Of a DNA stretch of 64,000 bases, positions 54,981 to 64,000 are shown piece after piece. The stretch comes from Amphritea sp. 1_MG-2023 (GTDB taxonomy: Bacteria; Pseudomonadota; Gammaproteobacteria; Pseudomonadales; Balneatricaceae), in assembly GCF_030547545.1 (NCBI RefSeq), contig NZ_JAUOQE010000001.1, positions 248,001 to 312,000 of the forward strand, in the 5' to 3' direction. The notes beneath the pieces are model-generated. The model saw nothing but the letters and a program-made list of their open reading frames with translations, was not told the origin of the DNA and did no database searches. Positions within the stretch are counted from its first letter, which is position 1; every line of letters begins with the position of its first letter. The translations under genes were made by a program, and so were the position numbers.

Positions 54981-57332
54981 TTACTTTTTGCTATATTTGC
55001 GGCTACCTTTGCCGCGGCCTTTGCGTGCTTTCGGTTTAGTCGATGCTTGTGCATCATCCTTGTAGGCCAGTTCAAATTCGATCTTACGCTGATCCATATC
55101 GACCCGTACCACACGGATATCGATTTTATCGCCAATAGCAAAGCTAGCCCGAGTACGTTCGCCGACAAGTCGCTGTTGAGCCGCATCGAACTGATAGTAA
55201 TCGTTGTTCAGGGCCGTGACATGTACCAGACCTTCAACTTGCGTATCATCGAGTTCAATAAAGAGACCGAAATTGGTCACGCTACTGATCACGCCGCTAA
55301 ACACATCACCCACATGATCTTGCATATATTCACATTTCAACCAAGCTTCAACATCCCAGCCTGCTTTATCGGCACGTCGCGATACCAGTGAACAATGCTC
55401 GGCTAAGTTTTTCATCGCAGAGAGATCATAAGGGTAGCTTTTCGCTTGATCCAGCGGCGTCGCACTTTTGACGCGATGGACTGAATCAGCGTTGCTGCCG
55501 GTGATTTTTTGCAGTGTCCGACGGAGCACACTGCCGCCTTGACTACGGCGAATCACCGAGCGAATCGCGCGATGCACCAGCAAATCAGGGTAACGACGAA
55601 TCGGCGAGGTAAAGTGAGCATAAGCCGGATAAGCCAGCCCGAAATGACCTTGATTATCCGAGCTATACTCCGCTTGACTCAGTGAGCGTAGCATCATAGT
55701 ACGAATAATCTGCGCGTCAGGGCGATCGCCGAGACTTTTCAGTAGCCGATCATAGTGCGCCGGTGTTGGTTTTTCGCCACCGGCTAGGTTTAGGCCTCTT
55801 TCACTGAGGAAGGCGCGTAAATTGGTCAGTTTCTTCTCGACGGGGCCTTCATGAATACGGTAGAGGGCGGGTAATTTTACTTTTTCAAGGAACTGCGCGG
55901 TGGCCACGTTGGCACAGAGCATAAATTCTTCGATCATCTTGTGCGCATCGTTACGCTCGACTGGGACAATCCTATCGATTTTACGGTCTTCGGTAAATTT
56001 GAACTGCACTTCCTGCTTTTCAAAGTCGATTGAGCCGCGCTTAGTTCGCGCTTTTCTCAGTACCGCATAGAGCTGATGCAAGGCGTGCAGGTGCGGCACT
56101 ACCTCCGCATGCTGTTGAGCGACCTGTTTTCCGAGGTGAGTTTCCGCCGCCGATACCAACGCGCCGACCTGAGTGTAGGTCAGGCGGGCATGGGAATGAA
56201 TAATCCCTTCCGAAAAGGTATAGCTCGTCATCTTACCGGCGTTATTGATCGACATTTCGCACACCATCACCAGTCGATCGACATGAGGGTTCAGTGAGCA
56301 CAAGCCGTTTGATAGCGCTTCAGGTAGCATGGGAACAACGTGACCGGGGAAGTAAACCGAGGTGCCTCGCTCGGCAGCTTCAATATCCAGCGGGCTGCCC
56401 GGTACCACATAATGTGAAACATCGGCAATGGCGACAAACAAACGCCAGCCACCGGATTTACGTTTTTCACAGTAGACTGCATCATCAAAATCGCGCGCAT
56501 CTTCACCATCGATGGTAACGAAGGGAAGCGAGCGTAGATCGGCGCGGTGTTGCTTGTCTGCTGCATTGACTTCATCACCCAAGGCTTCGGCTGCGTTAAG
56601 TGCATCTTGAGGCCACTTATGCGGGATATCGTGGTTGCGAATGGCAACATCAATTTCCATGCCTGGGGCCATCGAGTCGCCCAATAGTTCGACCACCTTG
56701 CCCTCAGCATTGAAACGATTACAGGGGTATTCAGTGATTTCAACCGTGACATATTGACCTGCCTCAGCACCGTTTAGCTGATCATCGGGAATATCGATCT
56801 CGTTACGCATACGGCTATTTTCAGGCTGTAAGAAGTATTCGCCATCATCGACACGTAAACGACCAACGACTTGCGTCATATTTTGCTCGAGTACTTTTAT
56901 AATTTGGGCTTCCTGACGACCACGTCGATCGACACCGCTGATGCGGGCCTGTACTCGGTCACCGGGAAAGGCTTTGAGCATCTGTTTTTCATGCAGATAT
57001 AGATCGTCTCCGGGGCCATCGAGTGAGAGGAAGCCAAAACCATCGGCATGACCGATGACGGTGCCTTCAATCAGGTCATCTTGTGTCAGTAAGCTATAGC
57101 CTTTGCGCGGATCAAAATTCAATTGTCCATCACGTTCCATCGCCCGCAAGCGACGGCGCAAGGCTTCTTTTTCTTCATCTTCAAATAGCTTAAGGGTTTT
57201 GCCTAGCTGTTCTCGGTTTAGGTATTTTCCCGGTTCATCAAACAACGCCATGATGTATTCCCGACTCGGAATTGGGTTGCTATATTTTTCAAAATCTTCG
57301 GCGTTGATGGCAGTTTTAATAGTATTACTCAT
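54981..57332 (-). CDS. rnr: Ribonuclease R
   Basis: The 783-residue exoribonuclease has an N-terminal winged-helix/cold-shock part, the RNB catalytic centre FVTIDGEDARDFDDAVYC (D275, D281, D283, D284), the YAHFTSPIRRYPDLLVHRAI motif, a C-terminal S1 domain (GDVFSGVISSVTNFGLFIEL), and a basic tail (KARKGRGKGSRKYSKK). It degrades structured RNA 3' to 5'. The common downstream rlmB neighbour is not present, and no tRNA is seen upstream. Confidence 0.97.
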   Translation of the reverse strand: MSNTIKTAINAEDFEKYSNPIPSREYIMALFDEPGKYLNREQLGKTLKLFEDEEKEALRRRLRAMERDGQLNFDPRKGYSLLTQDDLIEGTVIGHADGFGFLSLDGPGDDLYLHEKQMLKAFPGDRVQARISGVDRRGRQEAQIIKVLEQNMTQVVGRLRVDDGEYFLQPENSRMRNEIDIPDDQLNGAEAGQYVTVEITEYPCNRFNAEGKVVELLGDSMAPGMEIDVAIRNHDIPHKWPQDALNAAEALGDEVNAADKQHRADLRSLPFVTIDGEDARDFDDAVYCEKRKSGGWRLFVAIADVSHYVVPGSPLDIEAAERGTSVYFPGHVVPMLPEALSNGLCSLNPHVDRLVMVCEMSINNAGKMTSYTFSEGIIHSHARLTYTQVGALVSAAETHLGKQVAQQHAEVVPHLHALHQLYAVLRKARTKRGSIDFEKQEVQFKFTEDRKIDRIVPVERNDAHKMIEEFMLCANVATAQFLEKVKLPALYRIHEGPVEKKLTNLRAFLSERGLNLAGGEKPTPAHYDRLLKSLGDRPDAQIIRTMMLRSLSQAEYSSDNQGHFGLAYPAYAHFTSPIRRYPDLLVHRAIRSVIRRSQGGSVLRRTLQKITGSNADSVHRVKSATPLDQAKSYPYDLSAMKNLAEHCSLVSRRADKAGWDVEAWLKCEYMQDHVGDVFSGVISSVTNFGLFIELDDTQVEGLVHVTALNNDYYQFDAAQQRLVGERTRASFAIGDKIDIRVVRVDMDQRKIEFELAYKDDAQASTKPKARKGRGKGSRKYSKK

Positions 57333-58216
57333 TCTTTTCTCAAATAAACCAGCGCTTGATGGTCCCGAATCGCCTCGTACTTACTCAGCTATGATCGGCA
57401 ACCTAGCGTTGGTATCACTCACTTTGGTTGAGTGAATTAAATTGGCTTGGTGTTCAGAACGGCTCTGTATAGCCGAATAGTTAGCGCTGGGTTGCAACCT
57501 AAGTGTTACAACTGTCGCCTGAAAACCAAAAAAAATCATCCACAGGCTCGCTAGAGTCTATCTCTAATAGATGACAAGCTATGTATTACAATGTTGTGCA
57601 TTCAGCATGGCTTTATAAAGGCTTAATTTTATCTGCGGACCTGTCAGTCCGCTAGCTGGATAACACATCAGTGGCACTCACAGGCGTGGTCGCCTTGTTT
57701 CTTGAGTGAATACCACATCGGACGTCTCTGCCCTAATGCTTCAAATGACAGTATTCAAGGTTGACTCAGCGCAGTGGTAGCAGCGCTGCAGATACTTAAA
57801 TGCAGGACAGGTATGCCTAGGTAGCGAAAAAATAAGACTTGAATTTAAAACAGAGGGACGAGAATACTTAAGTAAAATAACGATAGTAATACAACGACAG
57901 CAAATGGTTAAAAAATAGACTTTTTTTAAGCTAAAGCCACTATATAGTGTTGCTGCTCGTTGTCAATGCTTGTGGTTAATAAGAACGAAGATGTGCTTAG
58001 TGATAATGACTATCAGGGTGATGATAATTAATCAATTTTTATCTGCTAGAGCACTGCTCGAGGAGAAATATCACGGATAGTTTTGATTCTGAGTAATCTT
58101 CTCGTATTTCTGCTAGTTAACCCAGTCAAACCCATTTACTATGTGGGGGTTTTGTAAAGGGGTACACGCAGTGATATCACTGCTGAGGTTTTACGAGAGG
58201 TCTTACGAAATAGATT
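57333..58216. other. Long intergenic region between rnr and the double-receptor gene
   Basis: About 880 bases, AT-rich in the second half, between divergent genes. No tRNA, ORF with a ribosome-binding site or known repeat is found. Near its right end is a terminator-like AAACCC...GGGTTTT hairpin (58128-58153) and a 16-bp palindrome (58168-58183). Promoters for both neighbours must lie here. Confidence 0.6.
58168..58183. promoter_or_regulatory. Perfect 16-bp palindrome upstream of the double-receptor gene
   Basis: GCAGTGATATCACTGC lies 33 bases before the start codon and is a good candidate for a dimeric repressor operator or a start-region control site. I do not recognise its regulator. Confidence 0.55.
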
Positions 58217-60370
58217 ATGAGAGTTTACCTGTTCATTTGCAGCATTGTTATCGCGTTTGCGGCATTGATTTTTTTTATTTTCTCGGCGGACGAGCCGCAA
58301 GCGGTGAGTGCTCAGATTAAGGCTCGGGTTGATGGCAATAAGCCTGAAGCGATTGTGCTGCGCTTTGGTCATAACACCCCGCAAGACAGTGCGTTACATG
58401 AAGCGGCGATGCGGTTTGCGCACATCGTGAATGATAAGACAGAAGGCCATGTTGTTATTGACGTCTATCCGGCGCAGCAGCTTGGCAATGATCATCAAAT
58501 GGTTGAGATGGCACGTCAAGGTGAGTTGGATATTATTCTGACACCGACAGCCAAGATGAGTGTGGCGGTGCCATCGATGCAGTATGCGGACCTGCCTTTT
58601 CTATTTCCTTCAAGAGCCGATGCTTATGCGATGTTAGACGGTGAGCCGGGGGCGATGCTACTCAGGGATTTGAATTCGATCGGTCTGTATGGCATGGCAT
58701 TTTGGGAAAATGGTTTTAAGCACTTCACCGGCAATCGGGCTTTTCTGTCGCCAGAAGATTTTCGCGATACAAAGATTCGCGTGATGAAAAGCCGAATGAT
58801 CATGGAGCAGTTCAAAGCGTTTGCCGCAGAGCCCATCCCTATCGATTTTCATAAGACAAAACAAGCGCTGGCTGATGGTGTGATCGATGGTCAAGAAAAT
58901 CCATTGATCGCCATTTACAGTATGGGGCTGCACGAGGTTCAAAGTGATCTGGTATTGAGTAATCATGCATTTCTTGGTTATGTGCTGTCTGTCAGCCGGA
59001 TGACGATGAATAAGCTGCCTTTCGAGGTGCAAAGAGTACTGCTCGAAACGGCCCGTGAAGTGACGCCTTGGGAGCGCATGGCAACTCACAGCCGAGAAAC
59101 AGAGCTACTCGAACGTATCAAGGCGTCAGGGGTACAGGTTCATACTCTTAGCTCAGAACAACGCGCGGCGTTTGCCGCCAAAACGACCAAATTGATCTCT
59201 CAGTTTGAAGGGGTTATTGGCGCTGAGATTATCTCCAAAACGGAGTCATTGCTGTTCGATAAGTATGGCCCCGACGCCAATGCTAACGATCACTATGTTA
59301 TCGGCCTGAATGTTAACTTAGCGGCAGGGGCGTGTTCCGGCTTGGCCATTAAGCGGGGGGTGCAACTGGCCGTCAAGGATATCAATCAGCGCGGAGGGCT
59401 GTTGGCTAAGCCGCTACATGTACTGGTGAGAAGCCATAATACGGTATCCCGCCTCAGTAACGAGAATATGAACTATTTTATGCAGCGCCCCGATGTTGTG
59501 GCTATTGTCGGTGGAAAGCATTCAGTGATTGTCGATAAGGATTTGCCGCTAATTGGGCCGTCGCATATGCCCTATTTGATTCCCTGGGCTACGGCAGAAA
59601 AGCTCACTAACAATGCGTTGCTTAATGACAATGTCTTCAGGCTGTCGGCGAATGATAAATCCGCGTCTGAGTTTATTGCGGCGCATGCGATCAAAAAATA
59701 TAAAAAGCCCGCATTGTTGGTTGAAAATACCCAATGGGGTCGTGATAATTTGAACAATATGCGGGCCTACCTAGCCTCCAAAGAGGTTTTACCCGCGACA
59801 GAGATTGTGTTCAATAGAGGGCAGTCTAGCTATCGAGAAGCACTGGAGACAATATTTAAATCTGGGGCAGATAGTCTCATCCTAGTGGCGAATGCCAATG
59901 AGGGTCAGGTCATCATTTCCGAACTGCTCAAACGTCGCCACGATTTTCCGATCCTCTCGCATTGGGGAATTCTGGGAGGGCTTGAAAAAAGCGCCCGTAA
60001 AACATTTGCCGACGCTAACCTAAGCATTTTTCAGACCTTTAGCTTTGCTCAGTCACATCGATCACAATCGGAGGCATTACGGCGGGCGTATATCGATGCG
60101 TTTGGCTTGGCGCCCATCGAGTCGGTTTGTTCGCCACATGCGGTTGCCCAAGCCTATGATGTCGTTCAGTTATTAGCCTTAGCGATTGAACAGTCCGGAA
60201 GCACTGATGGCGTTGTGATTATCAAGGCGCTGGAGCAATTACCGTCCTATGAGGGGGTTGTGAAGCGTTATATGCCTGCATTCAGTGAAACCAACCATGA
60301 TGCGCTGACCACAGCAGACTTTTTTATGGCGCGTTTTAATGATGATGGTCAAATTATTCCGCTACGTTGA
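58217..60370 (+). CDS. Fused DctP-type and Peripla_BP_6-type double periplasmic receptor
   Basis: The 717-residue protein has an N-terminal signal or anchor helix (~3-23) and no cytoplasmic part. Residues ~45-350 form a TRAP DctP domain (VLRFGHNTPQDSALHEAAMR, VIDVYPAQQLGNDHQMVEMA, KIRVMKSRMIMEQF, ADGVIDGQENPL). Residues ~360-715 form a type I ligand-binding domain of the LivJ/amide-receptor class (LAIKRGVQLAVKDINQRGGL, DVVAIVGGKHS, LVENTQWGRDNLNNMRAYLA). No transporter gene is near. The stop is only 26 bases before the most likely start of a GGDEF-EAL protein, so it is proposed to be a periplasmic co-receptor that feeds c-di-GMP signalling. Ligands are unknown; the DctP Arg suggests a carboxylate. 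Confidence 0.88.
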   Translation: MRVYLFICSIVIAFAALIFFIFSADEPQAVSAQIKARVDGNKPEAIVLRFGHNTPQDSALHEAAMRFAHIVNDKTEGHVVIDVYPAQQLGNDHQMVEMARQGELDIILTPTAKMSVAVPSMQYADLPFLFPSRADAYAMLDGEPGAMLLRDLNSIGLYGMAFWENGFKHFTGNRAFLSPEDFRDTKIRVMKSRMIMEQFKAFAAEPIPIDFHKTKQALADGVIDGQENPLIAIYSMGLHEVQSDLVLSNHAFLGYVLSVSRMTMNKLPFEVQRVLLETAREVTPWERMATHSRETELLERIKASGVQVHTLSSEQRAAFAAKTTKLISQFEGVIGAEIISKTESLLFDKYGPDANANDHYVIGLNVNLAAGACSGLAIKRGVQLAVKDINQRGGLLAKPLHVLVRSHNTVSRLSNENMNYFMQRPDVVAIVGGKHSVIVDKDLPLIGPSHMPYLIPWATAEKLTNNALLNDNVFRLSANDKSASEFIAAHAIKKYKKPALLVENTQWGRDNLNNMRAYLASKEVLPATEIVFNRGQSSYREALETIFKSGADSLILVANANEGQVIISELLKRRHDFPILSHWGILGGLEKSARKTFADANLSIFQTFSFAQSHRSQSEALRRAYIDAFGLAPIESVCSPHAVAQAYDVVQLLALAIEQSGSTDGVVIIKALEQLPSYEGVVKRYMPAFSETNHDALTTADFFMARFNDDGQIIPLR

Positions 60371-60396
60371 AGTTGTTGCTGAGGAGCGTCAAAGTT

Positions 60397-62658
60397 TTGT
60401 TTAAATTTAGAAGTATTAAACAGAAAGTGATTTTTTTGGTCACCAGCCAATTGGTGTTAGTACTGGTGACATTGTTGATTGTTTCACTGTTTTTAGTGAA
60501 CAAGCAGCTAGGTACGCAGACCGAGAGATTGTTTGTCAGTCATGCTTCGGCATTGAATCTTTCAATAGAGCAGCGACTGAGTTATTTAGTTGAAAATAGT
60601 GAATTACTCGCAACCAATGAATTGATGGTTAATGCGCTCATTGATAGCGAGGGGCGAGAAGCGTATTTGGCTCCGCTGCTGTCTAATTTCATGAAGGGGA
60701 AAGACGTACTGTACCTGAATGTTGTCGATTTTAATGGCTACCCCATGTTCCATTCAGGTGATCGTGTGCTGCAGTACAACCGTTCGGAGCATTTGAGGGT
60801 TGCCTTAGCATTGAATCAAACGTCGGTGTTTATTGATGATAATCAGGTGCTAACCGTTATTACGCCAATAGAGTATTACTCAACCACTCAAGGTGCCTTG
60901 ATCATTGGTTTCGACTTGGACGCCATTCTTTCCAAGAATATGATCTCTGATACGCAAAACTATATTCGGCTGCTGAAAGATAATGTGGTCATTTTCTCTG
61001 ATAATTACCATGAGGAAATACGTTATCGTTCATATCTTCACGAGGTGGGTAGTGAGCTGCCTTATTTCTCCCAATTGGGTATTGTGCTTGAAGTAGGCTT
61101 ACCTGAAGTTATCTATAACGCGCCTGTCAGGGAAGCCATGAGCGTGCTGCTGACGGTGGGTGTGTTGCTGTTATTTGTAAGTTTGCTGATTTCGAGGTGG
61201 ACAGGGATTCGAATAACACGACCGATTTTAGAGCTTTCCTCACGGGTGAAACAAGCGCATGAGGGACAGGATGTTCGCTGTAGTCCGCTGGGAAGTGGTG
61301 ATGAGGTCGAAGGCTTGGCAGAAGCGTTTGATAAACGCACATTGTTGCTTGAACATCAGGCCGAGCATGATTCTTTGACGGAGCTGCCCAATCGTGTGCT
61401 GTTTATTGATCGTGTTCAAAGTGCGATTAAGTTATGTCGCCGCCATGAGGGCATGTTTGCGGTACTGTTTATTGATTTGGACCGCTTTAAGGAGGTTAAC
61501 GACTCCTATGGGCATACCGTAGGTGATCAATTAATTCAGATTGTGGCTGAAAAAATAGAGGGCGGGATTCGCGAAGGTGATTCGGTTGCTCGAATGGGCG
61601 GCGATGAGTTTACCGTCTTGGTTAACGATGTCGCGCATGAAACCGATGTTTTTCGGGTGACTGAAAAAATACTGGCGTTGTTTGAATCCCCAATATCCTT
61701 TGATCGGTATACCTTTTATCTGACCTGTAGTATCGGCGTCTCGGTCTACCCAGTAGATGGCGATGATGTCGATACGTTGTTAAAAAATGCGGATGCAGCG
61801 ATGTATAAAGCTAAGGCCGATGGGCGCAATGCTTATCGACTTTATAAGCCGGAGCTGACCGACATCATTATCGAGCGCATCAAGCTAGAACAGCAGCTTC
61901 GGCAAGCGATCAATGGGCATCAGTTTGTGGTTTATTTTCAGCCACAATATCAGCTTGCTACGGCGCGCATGATCGGTATGGAGGCATTGATTCGCTGGCA
62001 GCATCCCGATCACGGTTTGTTATTTCCAGATAGTTTTATACCGCTGGCGGAAGAAACAGGCATGATCATTGATGTCGATCGGCTGATGATGCGGTTAGCG
62101 ATGAGCGAGTTTCGAGCTTGGATCGTTGCGGGTTTGGCGCCGGGGATTTTGTCGATGAATCTGTCCATGATTCAATTAGATCAAGGGGATTTTATTGAGT
62201 TTGTAAAAGCCTGTCTGTCTGAATATGAGCTTGATGCGGCAACGGTTATGTTTGAGGTGACGGAAACGCAAGCCATGCTGAAGCCTGAGCAGACGGTGAT
62301 TGCGCTGAAGCAGTTAAGCTCATTGGGGGTCGGTTTGGCCATCGATGACTTTGGCACAGGCTTTTCATCACTTGCTTATCTGAAAAAGTTTCCCGTTAAT
62401 AAGATTAAAATTGATCGTTCATTTGTCTCAGATTTACCCGATGATCATGATGATGTAGAGCTGACACGTGCGATTATTTCGCTGTCTAAAAGTTTGAAAT
62501 TGGATGTGATTGCTGAAGGTGTTGAGACCGAGGCGCATCGTCAGTTTCTGCTAAGCAACGATTGCCATGAGGGGCAGGGTTATCTGTTTAGCAAGCCGGT
62601 CGCTGCCGCTCAGGTGCGCTTGTTACTTGAAGGCGCTATGGATACCGCAGTAGGTTGA
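60397..62658 (+). CDS. Membrane GGDEF-EAL protein with periplasmic sensor and HAMP
   Basis: The protein has a membrane helix near the start (VIFLVTSQLVLVLVTLLIVS), a Cache-like periplasmic domain of ~210 residues, a second helix (~246-270), HAMP (~270-320), GGDEF (~335-490; intact MGGDEF, with the RxxD inhibitory site REGD five residues before it) and EAL (~510-750; intact EALIRW, DDFGTGFSSL, ENVETE-like AEGVETEAH). Both activities may be present. The best start is TTG 60397 with GAGGAG 10 bases upstream; an in-frame TTG at 60367 overlapping the previous stop (TTGA) is an alternative. It is almost certainly the partner of the double receptor. Confidence 0.9.
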   Translation: MFKFRSIKQKVIFLVTSQLVLVLVTLLIVSLFLVNKQLGTQTERLFVSHASALNLSIEQRLSYLVENSELLATNELMVNALIDSEGREAYLAPLLSNFMKGKDVLYLNVVDFNGYPMFHSGDRVLQYNRSEHLRVALALNQTSVFIDDNQVLTVITPIEYYSTTQGALIIGFDLDAILSKNMISDTQNYIRLLKDNVVIFSDNYHEEIRYRSYLHEVGSELPYFSQLGIVLEVGLPEVIYNAPVREAMSVLLTVGVLLLFVSLLISRWTGIRITRPILELSSRVKQAHEGQDVRCSPLGSGDEVEGLAEAFDKRTLLLEHQAEHDSLTELPNRVLFIDRVQSAIKLCRRHEGMFAVLFIDLDRFKEVNDSYGHTVGDQLIQIVAEKIEGGIREGDSVARMGGDEFTVLVNDVAHETDVFRVTEKILALFESPISFDRYTFYLTCSIGVSVYPVDGDDVDTLLKNADAAMYKAKADGRNAYRLYKPELTDIIIERIKLEQQLRQAINGHQFVVYFQPQYQLATARMIGMEALIRWQHPDHGLLFPDSFIPLAEETGMIIDVDRLMMRLAMSEFRAWIVAGLAPGILSMNLSMIQLDQGDFIEFVKACLSEYELDAATVMFEVTETQAMLKPEQTVIALKQLSSLGVGLAIDDFGTGFSSLAYLKKFPVNKIKIDRSFVSDLPDDHDDVELTRAIISLSKSLKLDVIAEGVETEAHRQFLLSNDCHEGQGYLFSKPVAAAQVRLLLEGAMDTAVG

Positions 62659-62725
62659 GTGGCCATTCAAGCCGTGTCTCAGCTTCACAAGGGCTAGGCC
62701 GTGATTACTGTTTATATCGGTTTGT

Positions 62726-63859
62726 TTAGTGCTGCGTCAGTCGAACCTGATTGCGGCCATTCTGCTTGGCTGCATACAGCGCAGTGTCGGCGGCTTTCAG
62801 TAATTCGGTGATGCTGTTGTAGTTCTGTTTGTTTAGCACGGCAATGCCGGCACTGATGGTGATGAATTTCAGCGGCGAGTGTTGATGAGGTATGTTGAGC
62901 TGAGCAATTGAGCTACAGATATGCTCGGCTAGATGTTTAGCGCTGAGGTTATCCGTATCGGGCAAAATGAGTAAGAACTCTTCACCACCATAGCGTACTG
63001 TCATATCTCCAGCGCGTTGAGCCGTTTGACGCAAAGCTTGAGCGATGTCTTTTAGACAGTCATCGCCAGCCTGATGACCATAATAATCGTTATAGCTTTT
63101 AAAAAAATCCACATCCAGCATGATGAGCGCTAAGGGTCTTTGATAGCGAATCGCTCTGGCCCATTCATTGTTGAGTGTGGTATTCATGCAACGTCGATTG
63201 CTCAGGCCGGTTAGTTGATCCGTATTGGATTCTTGCTTTAACTTCAGTTGAGCCTCTTCGGTAAAGCTTAGCAAGGCAAAAACGCCGCTGATGACGCTGA
63301 AAGCAGGCCAGATTATTTGCGAAGATATTACCGTGGCGCTAAAGAAGTCGGTTGAGAAATCGAGTATGAGGGAGCGAGCAAAAACGATTAAGGCCATGCA
63401 TGCAAAGGCATAAGCAAGAATGATGTCTGACGGGCTTCTCTGTTGTTTGAGATTCAAAAACAAGTAACTCATGATGCCATAGGCTAAAGGAACAAACAGG
63501 CCGCTAACATGTAAGGTCGCATAAAACTCATTGAGATAGGTAAAGTAACCTAAGGCGAGGCAGTTGAGCAAAAAAAGGCTCGATATAAGCCGCCACGGTA
63601 ATGGGTATTCGCAGCGACGATAGCTGAAAACAACCATGCCCCAGATGAAAATAGAAGCGAAAACTGCAGAGACTATTTTTAAAGCCGTATTGATATCAAA
63701 GACATATAAAAACCAACTGAGAAAGTTCGCTGAAAAGGCAATGATAAAGAAGTGAATTGATTTTGGCTTGTTAGCAGGGTCTTGAATTCTTGTGCCTGAA
63801 AAGGCGAATACTAAGTTTATCAATGCAACAGTCAGGAAGTATGCTTGCTCAGTCGTCAT
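62726..63859 (-). CDS. Membrane diguanylate cyclase
   Basis: The 377-residue protein has six to eight hydrophobic segments in its first ~200 residues (a 7TM-like sensor) and a C-terminal GGDEF domain (DQLTGLSNRRCMNTTL; RYGGEEF near residue 290) with RAGD as inhibitory RxxD site. It should make c-di-GMP on an unknown membrane signal. It is convergent with the GGDEF-EAL gene and its ATG overlaps the stop of an upstream gene that leaves the window. Confidence 0.92.
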   Translation of the reverse strand: MTTEQAYFLTVALINLVFAFSGTRIQDPANKPKSIHFFIIAFSANFLSWFLYVFDINTALKIVSAVFASIFIWGMVVFSYRRCEYPLPWRLISSLFLLNCLALGYFTYLNEFYATLHVSGLFVPLAYGIMSYLFLNLKQQRSPSDIILAYAFACMALIVFARSLILDFSTDFFSATVISSQIIWPAFSVISGVFALLSFTEEAQLKLKQESNTDQLTGLSNRRCMNTTLNNEWARAIRYQRPLALIMLDVDFFKSYNDYYGHQAGDDCLKDIAQALRQTAQRAGDMTVRYGGEEFLLILPDTDNLSAKHLAEHICSSIAQLNIPHQHSPLKFITISAGIAVLNKQNYNSITELLKAADTALYAAKQNGRNQVRLTQH

Positions 63860-64000
63860 TGCTTTTCTCTTGTGGGCGCTTTTTTATACGGCGTATCGAT
63901 CAGTGATGCTTGATAAAGCGGTTTGAGTATTTTAAATGCTTGCTGACTGACGATTATGGTAAGCGATAATACTTTTAACGTGATTAGAATATCCCCTGTT
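63856..64000 (-). CDS. C-terminal end of a gene running off the right edge
   Basis: A minus-strand frame is open from the right edge to a TGA at 63856-63858, giving 47 residues (ILITLKVLSLTIIVSQQAFK, then a Lys-rich tail ending PTREKQ). Its stop overlaps the diguanylate cyclase ATG as ATGA, which supports it as a real partner gene. I cannot name it from this piece. Confidence 0.6.
   Translation of the reverse strand, partial: TGDILITLKVLSLTIIVSQQAFKILKPLYQASLIDTPYKKAPTREKQ

Noticed and set aside
55047-55391. 114-codon frame antisense to rnr
   Set aside because: It is a shadow of the RNase R frame; the other long antisense frames over urt, ure and pot genes were discarded for the same reason.
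57333-58216. tRNA gene next to rnr
   Set aside because: A tRNA often precedes rnr, but no cloverleaf, T-loop GGTTCGAAT-like string or acceptor stem was found on either strand.

Overview
The window looks like a chromosome segment of a marine, heterotrophic gammaproteobacterium of the Oceanospirillales type. The evidence is a complete Urt urea transporter plus urease locus, a TRAP transporter, a polyamine-type ABC importer, a glucosylglycerate (compatible solute) cluster, several c-di-GMP proteins and moderate GC. The genus cannot be fixed from the sequence alone. No rRNA, tRNA, CRISPR array or intact transposase was found.

Layout. 1-4.1 kb: a ~185-bp tandem repeat, a GcvT-family aminomethyltransferase with a long structured leader, and a DUF711 protein preceded by a 15-bp-period array. 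4.1-8.6 kb: an NCS1 permease/histidine kinase/receiver hybrid overlapping a LuxR-type response regulator. 8.6-23.1 kb: an accessory region. It holds a haem-c/HD-GYP protein between direct repeats, an MFS pump, minCDE, decayed RAYT transposase pieces, a dispersed ~140-bp repeat, a LysR/double-MFS divergon, a secreted beta-sandwich protein next to a frameshifted ricin-B-like ORF, and several small genes (DUF2938, YdeI-like, TM2, two hypotheticals).

23.5-35.2 kb: the metabolic core of the window, urtABCDE then ureDABCEFG and a HupE/UreJ protein, nearly all on one strand with many 4-bp overlaps. Urea is imported at ATP cost, hydrolysed by the nickel urease, and nickel is delivered by UreDEFG. A perfect 36-bp palindrome precedes urtA. 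35.2-42.6 kb: a NocR/OccR-like LysR gene diverges from a TRAP transporter (dctQMP), which is followed by a three-part FAD/[2Fe-2S] amine (opine- or hydroxyproline-type) dehydrogenase and a RidA imine deaminase. This is a coherent uptake-and-oxidation unit.

42.7-50.2 kb: LysR plus CurA-like reductase, a PfpI/DJ-1 protein, and a PotADBC-like ABC importer on the minus strand. 51-54.9 kb: a HAD phosphatase, a GT81 synthase and a GH13_18 phosphorylase that together would make and recycle glucosylglycerate (or mannosylglycerate). 55-57.3 kb: RNase R. 58.2-64 kb: a signalling block in which a secreted DctP plus Peripla_BP_6 double ligand-binding fusion is immediately followed by a membrane GGDEF-EAL protein. 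A further membrane diguanylate cyclase and the end of its upstream partner run in from the right edge.

Most unusual observations: the dual-receptor DctP/LivJ fusion upstream of a GGDEF-EAL protein; short 15-16-bp tandem arrays that run up to the start codons of four unrelated accessory genes; and the mosaic 8.7-14.9 kb segment bounded by near-identical RAYT fragments and containing minCDE.
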